A stretch of DNA of 21,625 nt, taken from assembly GCA_964463485.1 (NCBI GenBank), contig CAYXDO010000180.1, forward strand, positions 1 to 21,625, given 5' to 3'. Positions 7,134 through 14,708 of the stretch are shown here, piece after piece (within the stretch, counting starts at the first letter, position 1; the number at the start of each line of letters is the position of its first letter). The translations under genes were made by a program, and so were the position numbers. A model generated the notes under the pieces. That model was not told the origin of the DNA. It worked only from the letters and a program-made list of their open reading frames with translations, and did no database searches. The DNA comes from CAYXDO01 sp964463485. Lineage in GTDB: Bacteria > Myxococcota > Kuafuiibacteriia > Kuafuiibacteriales > Kuafuiibacteriaceae.

Positions 7134-8015
7134 GTGTCAGTCCGCATCGCGCACTATTCGGACGTCCACGTCACGCTCGATCCCCTGCGCCTCATGACCC
7201 GCGCGTTCGCGGGTAAGCGAGTGATGGGCACGCTCAACTACTACTTCGGCAACCGCAGGGCTCACTTTCGGGAGGTAGAGCAGAGAATTCAGACGCTCCT
7301 CGAGGACATCGATACGCAGAACGTCGACCACGCGATCTGCACCGGTGACCTCACCGCGATGAGTTTTCAAGAAGAGATGTCGCGGGCAGCGGAGCTCTTT
7401 GGGGACCGACGAAACCAACCCGCCCGCCACACGGTCTTGCCCGGCAATCACGATCGGTACACTCAGGCCACGGACGAAGGTCGTCTGTTCGAGCAGTTCT
7501 TCGCCTCCCTCTCGTCCCCCGAGGGCACGTTCCCGTACACGAAAAGAATTGCCCCACAGGTGAGTCTGGTGGTGCTCGACGTCTGCCGAGCCACGAGCCT
7601 CTTCGATTCATCCGGACGAGTCGGCGAGGCGCAGCTCGCGGCTACGACGCGACTCCTCTCGAGCCCGGAGCTGGCCAACGACTTCGTCATCGTCGCGTTA
7701 CATTACGCACTGTTGAGGAAGAACGGACAACGAGATCGTCGGTCCCACGGGATCGAGGACGACGTCGCGCTCCTCGAGCTCCTGTCGAGCCCGAGCTCCC
7801 GCGTCGACCTGGTGATTCATGGTCACGTTCATGAAGCGTACACGCTCCTCGACCGTCACGCGCCGATCGTATGCGCGGGGAGCGCGACCGACCTCCACCA
7901 GCGCTGCGGATACAACGTGTACACGATCGATCTGGGCTCACGTCACGTGGACTTGGAGCGACGCGAGTACCGATCGGACAAATACGAGCCCGCGACGACC
8001 GTGCGACTCAAGTGA
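7134..8015 (+). CDS. Calcineurin-like metallophosphoesterase
   Basis: The 293-residue protein has all five metal-site blocks in order: SDVH (D10, H12), TGDLT (D72), PGNHD (N105, H106), LHYALL, and HGHVHE. These bind two metal ions and hydrolyse phosphodiesters or phosphomonoesters. The substrate cannot be read from sequence; CpdA-like cyclic nucleotide phosphodiesterases and lipid-linked phosphatases share this layout. The start is taken as GTG 7134, just before VRIAHYSDVH; an upstream start at 7062 would add an unlikely arginine-rich tail. No signal peptide is seen, so it is probably cytosolic. It converges on the lipoprotein gene 27 bp downstream. Confidence 0.88.
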   Translation: MSVRIAHYSDVHVTLDPLRLMTRAFAGKRVMGTLNYYFGNRRAHFREVEQRIQTLLEDIDTQNVDHAICTGDLTAMSFQEEMSRAAELFGDRRNQPARHTVLPGNHDRYTQATDEGRLFEQFFASLSSPEGTFPYTKRIAPQVSLVVLDVCRATSLFDSSGRVGEAQLAATTRLLSSPELANDFVIVALHYALLRKNGQRDRRSHGIEDDVALLELLSSPSSRVDLVIHGHVHEAYTLLDRHAPIVCAGSATDLHQRCGYNVYTIDLGSRHVDLERREYRSDKYEPATTVRLK

Positions 8016-8042
8016 GCTCAGCGCGAGCCGACGCGCCCGCAC

Positions 8043-9251
8043 TCACTCCGTGAAGGTCAGGGTCACGAAATAAATCTGAGTTCCCCGATCGCTGCCCTGT
8101 CCTTCGATCCACGAAATGTCCGGGTCGTCGAGGGGTGAGGTGTAATTCGCGAGCAAGAAGGTGTGCGCCCCGGTTCGTACCACTTCGGCGAAGGAAGTAT
8201 CCCCGGCCGAGGGAAGGTCGAGCAGGTGCCGTACCTTCCTGGCGACCCGATCGAGCTCGTAGATGGCCGTGCGCTTGGGACGCCCCCAATACGAGGCCTG
8301 GTATCTCAGTCGCGCCTCGGCGAGAGGGAGCTCGAGGCCCGCGTCGTAGGGCCCCCCGACGTCGCGCCGACCGACCAAGAACAAATCGTCGCCGTGGCGA
8401 AACATTTCAGGTGAGTCGTAGCGTTCTGGGTCGCACTTCACGGAGCACTCCCACGCGCCGAGGTCCGAGGCCGGCGCCGTACACACATGAGATCCGAAGC
8501 CCGTGGCGTCGCCGTCCTCGTTCCGCGTGACTGCCCAGAGATTTCCGCCTTCATCGAGCTCGAAGGCGGCCTCGGACACACCCCCTCGATAGACCGTCGG
8601 CCCGTTCCTCCCTACAGGGGTCCAGTTCTCTCCATCCTGAGTTTTCACGAATCGCAGGTCCACGGACACCGTGCCGGTGCCATAGTGGTTGCCGAGATAA
8701 CTCGTCATGTACGCCAATTCGCCCCGGACTTTGACGTCCCAGTGCACCTCTCCGCGCTCCCCGTAGGGCTCCTTGGGGGACCACTCGCCTTCGGAGATAC
8801 GCTTTTGCCGCCAGATTTGCTTGGGTCGAAAGCTGGCAAACTCGGTGCCCGCTTCGAAGTAGTAGAAATACAACTCATCATCGATCGAAATGAGCCGGGG
8901 TTCCCGAGCGTCCGCGCCGAGCGCCACGGAGGTCTCGTAAACGAAGGTCTCTCCATCGTCCCCCGACGATACGACCTCGATTCGCGCCTCGGACGAGGCG
9001 AAGTGAGTCGGCGCCGTCCGCCACGCGAAGAAGAGACGACCCTCGTGATAAGTCAGGTCGAGGTTGTTGTTGGAGGGCATAAGCTTCACCTCCGATGGCA
9101 AAGCGGACGAAGGCACGACCCACCGAGGCTCCGACACGATGAGCTTCCAATCGACGCTCGGGTCGACGTCCCAATCCGCAGGATCGTCACTCGGATCGGA
9201 CGAGCAACCCGCGATCAGCACGCCTACGAACAGCGACGCCAGCCTACTCAT
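8043..9251 (-). CDS. Predicted lipoprotein with sialidase-like propeller features
   Basis: The 402-residue protein begins MSRLASLFVGVLIAGC, a good lipoprotein signal with lipobox L-I-A-G-C, followed by an acidic linker (SSDPSDDPADWD). ATG 9251 gives the proper signal; an upstream start would bury it. The body has repeated strand segments with SGDDGETFVYETSV and TQDGENWTPVG, which resemble Asp-box-like turns of sialidase or BNR propellers, plus several tryptophans. Catalytic sialidase residues cannot be confirmed. A carbohydrate-binding or hydrolytic surface role is a guess. There is no operon partner. Confidence 0.8.
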   Translation of the reverse strand: MSRLASLFVGVLIAGCSSDPSDDPADWDVDPSVDWKLIVSEPRWVVPSSALPSEVKLMPSNNNLDLTYHEGRLFFAWRTAPTHFASSEARIEVVSSGDDGETFVYETSVALGADAREPRLISIDDELYFYYFEAGTEFASFRPKQIWRQKRISEGEWSPKEPYGERGEVHWDVKVRGELAYMTSYLGNHYGTGTVSVDLRFVKTQDGENWTPVGRNGPTVYRGGVSEAAFELDEGGNLWAVTRNEDGDATGFGSHVCTAPASDLGAWECSVKCDPERYDSPEMFRHGDDLFLVGRRDVGGPYDAGLELPLAEARLRYQASYWGRPKRTAIYELDRVARKVRHLLDLPSAGDTSFAEVVRTGAHTFLLANYTSPLDDPDISWIEGQGSDRGTQIYFVTLTFTE

Positions 9252-9309
9252 GCGAACAGGACGCGGTGTTCCGAGCTCGACTGTCAATCGTATTGATCGA
9301 CCCCCGCAG

Positions 9310-9711
9310 TCAACGCCTCGCGTCGACGGATCGGTATCCTGCCCCCGCGAGCAGGCGCTCGTCCGCGGTCAACAAAGTCAGGGAGTGAATCAACGCGGTC
9401 GCGGCGATGAAGCGATCTGCCGGATCTTGGTGATCGAGGCCGATCCGCCGACTCCAGAGGGCAACCTCACGATCGACCGGAGCTTCCTTCACCGGCGAGC
9501 GATCCAGAGCCAACGCTATCCACTGGCTCGCATCGACCTCACCAAGATCGATGCGACCGCGCTCGACCAACATGAGGAACTCCCAAATACTGATCGGCGA
9601 GAGCCACAGCTCGTCGGCCTTGGCCAACAGCGATCGGGCCTTTCGGCCTAGTCGAGACGGCTCACCGTGGCACCAGACCCACACATGGGTGTCGAGGAGA
9701 AGCCGCTTCAC
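9310..9711 (-). CDS. vapC: PIN-domain toxin, VapC type
   Basis: The 133-residue protein has the PIN ribonuclease acidic set: LLLDTHVWVW (D7), ISIWEFLML (E44), and HQDPADRFIAATAL (D96, D99). Such toxins cut RNA, usually tRNA, when the antitoxin is lost. The start is GTG 9711, which overlaps the antitoxin stop (GTGA), the usual coupling in these operons; the frame continues upstream over the antitoxin, but that part is a shadow. All catalytic residues look intact, so the toxin is likely functional. Confidence 0.9.
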   Translation of the reverse strand: MKRLLLDTHVWVWCHGEPSRLGRKARSLLAKADELWLSPISIWEFLMLVERGRIDLGEVDASQWIALALDRSPVKEAPVDREVALWSRRIGLDHQDPADRFIAATALIHSLTLLTADERLLAGAGYRSVDARR

Positions 9712-9932
9712 TCGTCGACCTCCCACTCGGCGAGGTCCGAGGTGTCGACGATGTCCCCCACGATTCGAAGCGTGCCCTCGAGCGACCCTATCCACTCGCC
9801 TTGATTCCCAGGCCTCGGGGGTACGATCTCCGCGATTGGTTTTCCGAAGCGAGTGACCAACAGCGGCTGCCCTGTCCGATGCACGCGTTCGAGCGTGGCG
9901 AGGCATGTCGCCTTGAACTTCGAGATCGGCAT
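9708..9932 (-). CDS. Phd/YefM-type antitoxin
   Basis: The protein of about 74 residues starts MPISKFKATCLA and contains GQPLLVTRFGKPIAEIVPP, the standard Phd/YefM DNA-binding fold, followed by an acidic C-terminus that would wrap the toxin. It neutralises the PIN toxin encoded downstream and should repress its own promoter. ATG 9932 is chosen because GGAGAG lies just ahead of it; an alternative ATG sits three codons upstream at 9941. The stop overlaps the toxin GTG. The presumed operator repeats are 23-45 bp upstream. Confidence 0.88.
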   Translation of the reverse strand: MPISKFKATCLATLERVHRTGQPLLVTRFGKPIAEIVPPRPGNQGEWIGSLEGTLRIVGDIVDTSDLAEWEVDE

Positions 9933-9954
9933 ACTCTCCATGTCGAGAACTCAA

Positions 9955-9977
9955 CCATGGTCAACGGCCATGGTCAA
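9955..9977 (-). promoter_or_regulatory. Direct-repeat operator candidate for the toxin-antitoxin operon
   Basis: Two exact 10-base copies of CCATGGTCAA (9955-9964 and 9968-9977, + strand reading) lie 13 bp apart just upstream of the antitoxin start. Each contains the palindrome CCATGG. Spacing slightly over one helical turn suits two antitoxin dimers. Function is inferred from position. Confidence 0.55.
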
Positions 9978-10009
9978 TCTCTCGATGAGGAGTCTTCGCG
10001 CCCGCGACC

Positions 10010-10813
10010 TCAGGGAAGGAAGAAGCCTGCGGCCGCACCCGGCCGAACCATCCCCTGACTGGTCCGAATCGCCGACTTACTCACCATCTGGAACACGTGG
10101 CGCAACGCAGATGGCGTGGCCGTCTTCTCCTCAGCGATACACCCATCGGGCACACCCATGCCCTTGGCGACGGCTCGGAAGTTGACGTCACGCCCGACGC
10201 CCACGAAGGCGAGCACGAAGGACTCGGACGCGAGCAGGTCCTTCGAGATCCGAGCGCAATCGGCCTGAGTCCGCTTCGATCCGGTGTCCTCACCGTCGGT
10301 CACTACGACGACCACACTCTTCGAGGGCGTACCTCCGTCGCGCAGCCTCTGGGCATAGGCGACATTGGCCGCCAGCGCATCACACCAAACGTCGTAGAGC
10401 ACGGTGGAGCCCGACGATCGGTAATTCTTTCCATCGAGCCGAGTGGCGTCCTTCGCGGGCACGTACGAATGCACGACGGAGACGCTCGTGGCGAAGGTCC
10501 ACAGCGCCACCAGGATCGAGTCGCGCTCCTTGCTTCCGACGAACGCATCGAGGAGGGCGCTCTGACCGGCCCTCACCGCATCCTCGAGCCTGCGCGCCCC
10601 GATGCTCGAGGAACGATCGACCAGAACCGTCACGAGCGTCACCTCGGACGCCATGATGTCCTCGAGGGCCGCTCCGGCCGCTCCCGCAATCACGACGTGC
10701 CCGAGATGGCCGGTGAGTAGGCCTCCCGTTTCCTTGCCGATGATCTTCGCGTCCTCGGCCTTCTTGAATAGCTCGCGAAGCTCGTCCGCCCCGCCCATAC
10801 TCGTCTCACTCAT
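10010..10813 (-). CDS. vWA domain protein, TerY/YegL-like
   Basis: The 267-residue protein has a helical N-terminus (ELRELFKKAEDAKIIGKE) and a von Willebrand A domain with a complete MIDAS metal site: VLVDRSSSIG (D66, S68, S70), T137 in SSGSTVLYD, and D173 in VVVTDGEDTG. Such domains bind protein partners through a metal ion. Its place in an operon with a PP2C phosphatase and a kinase matches the TerY-P and YegI/K/L triads, where the vWA protein is thought to be the scaffold or phospho-regulated adaptor. It starts 8 bp after the nicotinamidase stop with GAGG upstream of ATG 10813. No membrane segment is seen. Confidence 0.85.
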   Translation of the reverse strand: MSETSMGGADELRELFKKAEDAKIIGKETGGLLTGHLGHVVIAGAAGAALEDIMASEVTLVTVLVDRSSSIGARRLEDAVRAGQSALLDAFVGSKERDSILVALWTFATSVSVVHSYVPAKDATRLDGKNYRSSGSTVLYDVWCDALAANVAYAQRLRDGGTPSKSVVVVVTDGEDTGSKRTQADCARISKDLLASESFVLAFVGVGRDVNFRAVAKGMGVPDGCIAEEKTATPSALRHVFQMVSKSAIRTSQGMVRPGAAAGFFLP

Positions 10814-10821
10814 GTCACACC

Positions 10822-11790
10822 TCAGATGATCGGGTCCGTGGTTTTTACGATTTGCATACCGACTCGCTTGAGCTCCTCGAAGGCTTTTTCGGCGATCGCC
10901 GGAAAGTCGAGGCTCGGAGGCAGCGGGTTGATCGGAGGCGCCGGCACCGGGCTCGTCGCGTCCTCCAGGATGTAGACCTTGTGTGCCAAGTTCCGGTCGG
11001 TCTTCTCGATGTGGCTTCGGATGTCGTTCAGGGTCGACAAGACGCAGTGAGACTTCGCCTGACCGAACACGTAGATCCGGTCGTACTCCATGAGCATCTT
11101 GAAGAACGGAGCGTTGAATCCGCCGACGCTTTGGCCGCCGATATCGGTCACCTCGGGCGAGAGTACGGAGTAGTTTTCCGTCATCGCGTGGGTGCCCTTG
11201 GTCTCGAAGTGAGTCTGACGGAGCCGCGCGATCGAGTGGAAGATCGCGGCCTCCATGAGACTCGGCACGAGCGCGTGAGAGACTCCACCCAGCAGGGTAT
11301 GAAACGGCCAGACCGTGAGCGTATAGCGGCCGGACTCCTCGAGCTTTCGGGTGTACTCGAGGCACTCCTTGGGATGAGCGATCGGCGTCCAGTCGCCACG
11401 CTTCACCTGGTCGTACGTGATCGGTGTGAACGGCTGAGGCGTGTGCCCCTGCCGATCGGCCCACCAAGCGGGGTGGAAGATCTGGAAGACTCGGTGAGTA
11501 TCCAGCGAGAAGTGGAGCCCGGTGATTCGGTCGAGGTTGCGATACAACCACTCCACGGTCCTTCGGGTGTCCTCGACCGCACCCGGCACGAAGAGGCTCG
11601 CGCCGGGCACACAGAAGCCGATCTGGCAGTCGATGCCAAAGGCAGCGATCTTGAGTCGGTCCTGTCCCGCGGGCTTGATGCCATGGCGGTCCCGGTAGCG
11701 GAGGGCCTCCTCGGCCACGAGGCCGGCCCGCTCGAGGTGAATGGCGGCGACGTCTTGAGGGTCGTAGAAGCTGGGCAGCGCGAGTTGCAT
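10822..11790 (-). CDS. Nicotinamidase-like cysteine hydrolase (isochorismatase superfamily)
   Basis: The 322-residue protein carries the catalytic and metal set of nicotinamidases: AAFGIDCQIGFCVPG (D54), HFSLDTH (D97, H99) with H106 following, WPFHTLLGG (H164), KGTHAMTENYSVLSPEV (K198), and FGQAKSHCVLSTLNDI (nucleophile C249). This triad hydrolyses nicotinamide to nicotinate in NAD salvage, though related enzymes act on other amides. It is about 100 residues longer than PncA, with an extra N-terminus and insertions, so the substrate may differ. AGGAGA lies 6 bp before ATG 11790. It sits 13 bp after the kinase gene and 8 bp before the vWA gene, which is unusual for a housekeeping salvage enzyme and suggests a role in the signalling operon. 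Confidence 0.85.
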   Translation of the reverse strand: MQLALPSFYDPQDVAAIHLERAGLVAEEALRYRDRHGIKPAGQDRLKIAAFGIDCQIGFCVPGASLFVPGAVEDTRRTVEWLYRNLDRITGLHFSLDTHRVFQIFHPAWWADRQGHTPQPFTPITYDQVKRGDWTPIAHPKECLEYTRKLEESGRYTLTVWPFHTLLGGVSHALVPSLMEAAIFHSIARLRQTHFETKGTHAMTENYSVLSPEVTDIGGQSVGGFNAPFFKMLMEYDRIYVFGQAKSHCVLSTLNDIRSHIEKTDRNLAHKVYILEDATSPVPAPPINPLPPSLDFPAIAEKAFEELKRVGMQIVKTTDPII

Positions 11791-11803
11791 GACTTTCTCC
11801 TTC

Positions 11804-13588
11804 TCAACCGAGCGAGAGCTTTCGAATCTCTCGCGGTCGAACCACGTACAGCGAGCCGTTGGGCCCAGGCAGGAGTGCGTCCCCTGCCCGGACGAACGGC
11901 TCGGAATCGACGAACAATTTCTCGGTGAAGTGGCCGTTCTCGACACTCACCAAGACGACACCCTGATCGGTGGCCGTGGCGAAGCGGCCGCCCACCATCG
12001 CTTGGCCACCGACCGTAGCGATCACACACGAGTCCTTCGGATCTCCGCGAAGGCTCGCTTTGACGCAGCCGGTGACATCGACGAGGTGAGCGTGCCCCTC
12101 CACCCGACCCTCGAGCTCGGTGTGGTAAGTCACGAGAGCGTACCGATCGTCACTCACCACACCGAGGTCGAGGATGCGGCCGACGACCGGAGGCAGGGCG
12201 GGATGAACGAAACCCGGACGTTCGGGTCGAAACACGAAGTGAACGGTGACTCCGCCGACGCGGTAGAATCCATAGCCGACCGACTCACCCACGTGAATGT
12301 AAGTTTGACCGTCGAGGACGGTGCCCATTCGAATTCCATCCCCGCGCACGAGGTATCCGTCTTGAACGCGAAAGAGCCCGAGGGACGACGCGGCGAACGC
12401 GGGAACGTGACCGAAGCGAGCCGTGGAGTAGCGTCCGACGGGCTGCTCTCGCTCGACCTCGACCACCACGTTCCCCATGCCGAGGTACGTGGACCGCCCG
12501 GCGAGCTGCACCCGCAAGGCGGGTGGCGCGGGCCTCTGCGTCACGCGGGTGCCGTCCTCTCGCACCAACACGCCGTCCTCCTCCGACAGATACACGAGCC
12601 TCCCTGCGGAGAGTGCGACATACACAAACCGCCCACGCGTCACCGCGACGATGGACTCTCTGCACTGACCGCGCTGGCGAACCGGGTCGGGCCGGGCGGC
12701 TCGCGTCGCGCAGCTAGGGCAGACGGCTCTCGCGTGGTCAACGCCGCAGGCGCACTGCGTGAAACGAAGCCCGAGGAGACGCTCCGGAAACACGTCCCGC
12801 GCTCCTCTGTCAAAGACCGCCTCGAACCAGCGCAGAAGCTCGTCCGGCAAAGTCTCCGGGGCCGCCGCAACCTTTGGCAAAGTCACGTCCGGTCGAAGCG
12901 CGCTATGACTGGCCTCGGCCCGCCGAGCCATCGTGTGGATCGTGGGATGGGTGCCACCGTACGGGTGGACATAAAGAAGCGACCCGAAGAGCATGACGCA
13001 GAACGAGTACCAATCGGCGCTCGTGTCGAAAGACGACTGCGACAAGTCGGCCCCGTACAGTCGCGGATCGAGAAATCGGTCGTGCGCTACCAGACACCGA
13101 TGACTCCCGAACTGCCAAGAGTCCACGTCGATGAGATGCGGGTCGAGCTCATCGGACACGCTCTTCGTGAAAATGACATTACCGTCGTTGAAATCGCCGA
13201 GCACGATGCCCTGGGCGTGGACTCGCAGAAGAGCTCCGTGGAGTCGTCTGAAGAGCCCCATCACCCGCGTATTGGAGATCGTGCCCTCTCTGAAGGGCCT
13301 CTGAGCGAGCCGCGCCGCGGTCTCCGCTCCGTCCGCGAGGGCCATCGAAAAGCCCACGAATCGACCCTTGAGATCGGTCAAGAGGTCGAGAGGCGCATGC
13401 ACCTCCGAAGGCAAACTCACCGGGAAATCGGCGAGCTTGGCCTGCTTCTGTGCTAACGCTGACCCATCCGTCGTCGTGTAGACCTTGAGGGCACGATCTC
13501 CGAGCCGATAGACCTCGGCCTCGCCTCCGACGCCAATCACGTCGGCCGGTGACACAGTGACCTTTTTCGAACCCATCTTCAGGTACAT
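11804..13588 (-). CDS. Protein kinase with zinc-ribbon and propeller-like C-terminus (TerY-P/YegI-like)
   Basis: The 594-residue protein has an N-terminal kinase fold: glycine loop GVGGEAEVYRLG (from residue 19), K35 in ALKVYTT, catalytic loop GIVLGDFNDGNVIF (D132, N137), and metal-binding D154 in LIDVDSW where most kinases have DFG. The key residues are kept, so it may be active, but it is a divergent class rather than a PknB type. A zinc-ribbon follows (C279, C281, C290, C293), then about 290 residues of short strands resembling a propeller. The start at 13588 is chosen for the GGAGG just upstream; it overlaps the phosphatase gene by 10 bp. Kinase plus zinc-ribbon is the known layout of the TerY-P triad kinase. 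Confidence 0.85.
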   Translation of the reverse strand: MYLKMGSKKVTVSPADVIGVGGEAEVYRLGDRALKVYTTTDGSALAQKQAKLADFPVSLPSEVHAPLDLLTDLKGRFVGFSMALADGAETAARLAQRPFREGTISNTRVMGLFRRLHGALLRVHAQGIVLGDFNDGNVIFTKSVSDELDPHLIDVDSWQFGSHRCLVAHDRFLDPRLYGADLSQSSFDTSADWYSFCVMLFGSLLYVHPYGGTHPTIHTMARRAEASHSALRPDVTLPKVAAAPETLPDELLRWFEAVFDRGARDVFPERLLGLRFTQCACGVDHARAVCPSCATRAARPDPVRQRGQCRESIVAVTRGRFVYVALSAGRLVYLSEEDGVLVREDGTRVTQRPAPPALRVQLAGRSTYLGMGNVVVEVEREQPVGRYSTARFGHVPAFAASSLGLFRVQDGYLVRGDGIRMGTVLDGQTYIHVGESVGYGFYRVGGVTVHFVFRPERPGFVHPALPPVVGRILDLGVVSDDRYALVTYHTELEGRVEGHAHLVDVTGCVKASLRGDPKDSCVIATVGGQAMVGGRFATATDQGVVLVSVENGHFTEKLFVDSEPFVRAGDALLPGPNGSLYVVRPREIRKLSLG

Positions 13589-14376
13589 GACGTCCTCCAC
13601 ACCAACGCGATCGTCGTGTCGTCCGACATTCGTGGGCCGCGTTCGGCCAAGGCCACGAGCCTGCGCTGCACCACGTACGGGTTTCGGGATCGACGGGCAG
13701 ACTCACAAATCATCGCGAGGGGATCGTTCGCCGACTCGGCCAGCACAGAGGCTCCGTCCGTGGCCACCCCGATGACGCTGAGACTTGCCGTGGGAACGTC
13801 GGCATGCAACACGGGTCGAGCCCACGGAGTCGACCCCACCCCTACGAGGTCCTCAGGCGACAACAAGTCATAGGCCGCGTAGCTCGGCGTGTTCTCGAGA
13901 CCGGAGGTGAGAACCGATCGGGTCGAGTCGTGAATCACAACTCCGTCCCCAACGCCGAGGACTCGGGTACGGCTGGGTTCGACGACGACCGCCAAGAACG
14001 TGAACAGCAAATGATCGGCGATCCCTCGGGCCCGCTTCGCACCACTCCCGAAAGCGACCGCGACCTGGCTCAGGTAGCCGAGCAGCGCCGGTTCGAACGC
14101 GTCGATCCCGGCTGAAAAGCCGCGCTCCGCGAAGTGGGAAGCGACGAACGCGGAACCCAGACGAGCACCCACTTCCGACCCGCGTCCGCTGCCACAGCCG
14201 TCGGCGACCACGAGAACCCATCGTTCATCCGCGATCTCGATCGCCACCGCATCTTGGTTGTTGCGACGACCTCGGGTGTGATCCCGACCGATCACCGACC
14301 CCGCGGCAAAGCCGAGCTGCTCGCCAAGGCTGCGCTGATGATCGTGTTCGAGTTGCATCGACGTTGAAACAGTCAC
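13579..14376 (-). CDS. PP2C-type Ser/Thr protein phosphatase
   Basis: The 265-residue protein has PP2C metal residues in NNQDAVAIE (D42), VVADGCGSG (D59), ATDGASV, and the final SDDTTIALVW. It should remove phosphates from serine or threonine, most likely those added by the adjacent kinase. The start is GTG 14376 with AAAAGG five bases ahead; an internal ATG at 14358 is an alternative. It is the first intact gene of the four-gene operon, and its 3' end overlaps the kinase gene, implying coupled translation. No membrane segment is seen. Confidence 0.9.
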   Translation of the reverse strand: MTVSTSMQLEHDHQRSLGEQLGFAAGSVIGRDHTRGRRNNQDAVAIEIADERWVLVVADGCGSGRGSEVGARLGSAFVASHFAERGFSAGIDAFEPALLGYLSQVAVAFGSGAKRARGIADHLLFTFLAVVVEPSRTRVLGVGDGVVIHDSTRSVLTSGLENTPSYAAYDLLSPEDLVGVGSTPWARPVLHADVPTASLSVIGVATDGASVLAESANDPLAMICESARRSRNPYVVQRRLVALAERGPRMSDDTTIALVWRTSCT

Positions 14377-14387
14377 TTGAACCTTTT

Positions 14388-14525
14388 CTATGCCTCCGCG
14401 TCGCTTTCGTCAAGGGCCAAGGTGAAGTTGGATCGGTTCCCGGTTCGATCGAGCACCCGCACGACCTCCCAGTTGAGCTCGAGCTCGTCGTCACGTCGTT
14501 TCGTGGCCTCGAGCGCGAGGTCTAA
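14388..14525 (-). pseudogene. Start-less coding remnant ahead of the phosphatase operon
   Basis: A 45-codon frame with no plausible start ends 11 bp before the phosphatase start. Its peptide (ATKRRDDELELNWEVVRVL, then NRSNFTLALDESDAEA) reads as genuine protein, not shadow. It looks like the C-terminus of a former first gene of the operon, cut off by a deletion next to the TTAGTTAG sequence. No family is recognised. The 14526-14657 stretch further upstream shows no convincing gene. Confidence 0.4.
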
Positions 14526-14657
14526 CTAACTACAACCGCACCGCGAGCGGAGGCTCGGCCATATCCGGCGATCCAAACGACGTCCAAGAGCCTATCGGAG
14601 CTCGACGCCTCGTCGCGCCTAGATCGGTCGACGTTGAGTCCTCGCCTCAGGAGCTCA

Positions 14658-14680
14658 CGAGGGACCGGGCTCGTCCCTCG
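14658..14680 (-). terminator. Hairpin downstream of the TPR/DUF4388 gene
   Basis: A perfect 8-bp inverted repeat (CGAGGGAC and GTCCCTCG, 7-base loop) begins 29 bp after the stop of the TPR gene. It has no T-run, so it is a candidate hairpin terminator or RNA 3' stabiliser only. Confidence 0.4.
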
Positions 14681-14708
14681 AACATCTGGCCGGGCTCGAC
14701 TCTCCGGT

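Noticed and set aside
9712..9954. Longer N-terminus for the PIN toxin
   Set aside because: The extra 81 codons overlap the antitoxin in another frame and are arginine-rich; the GTG at 9711 gives a standard PIN start.
11789..13456. Long + strand open frame (555 codons)
   Set aside because: It is antisense to the kinase gene, which has ordered catalytic motifs and a good ribosome site.
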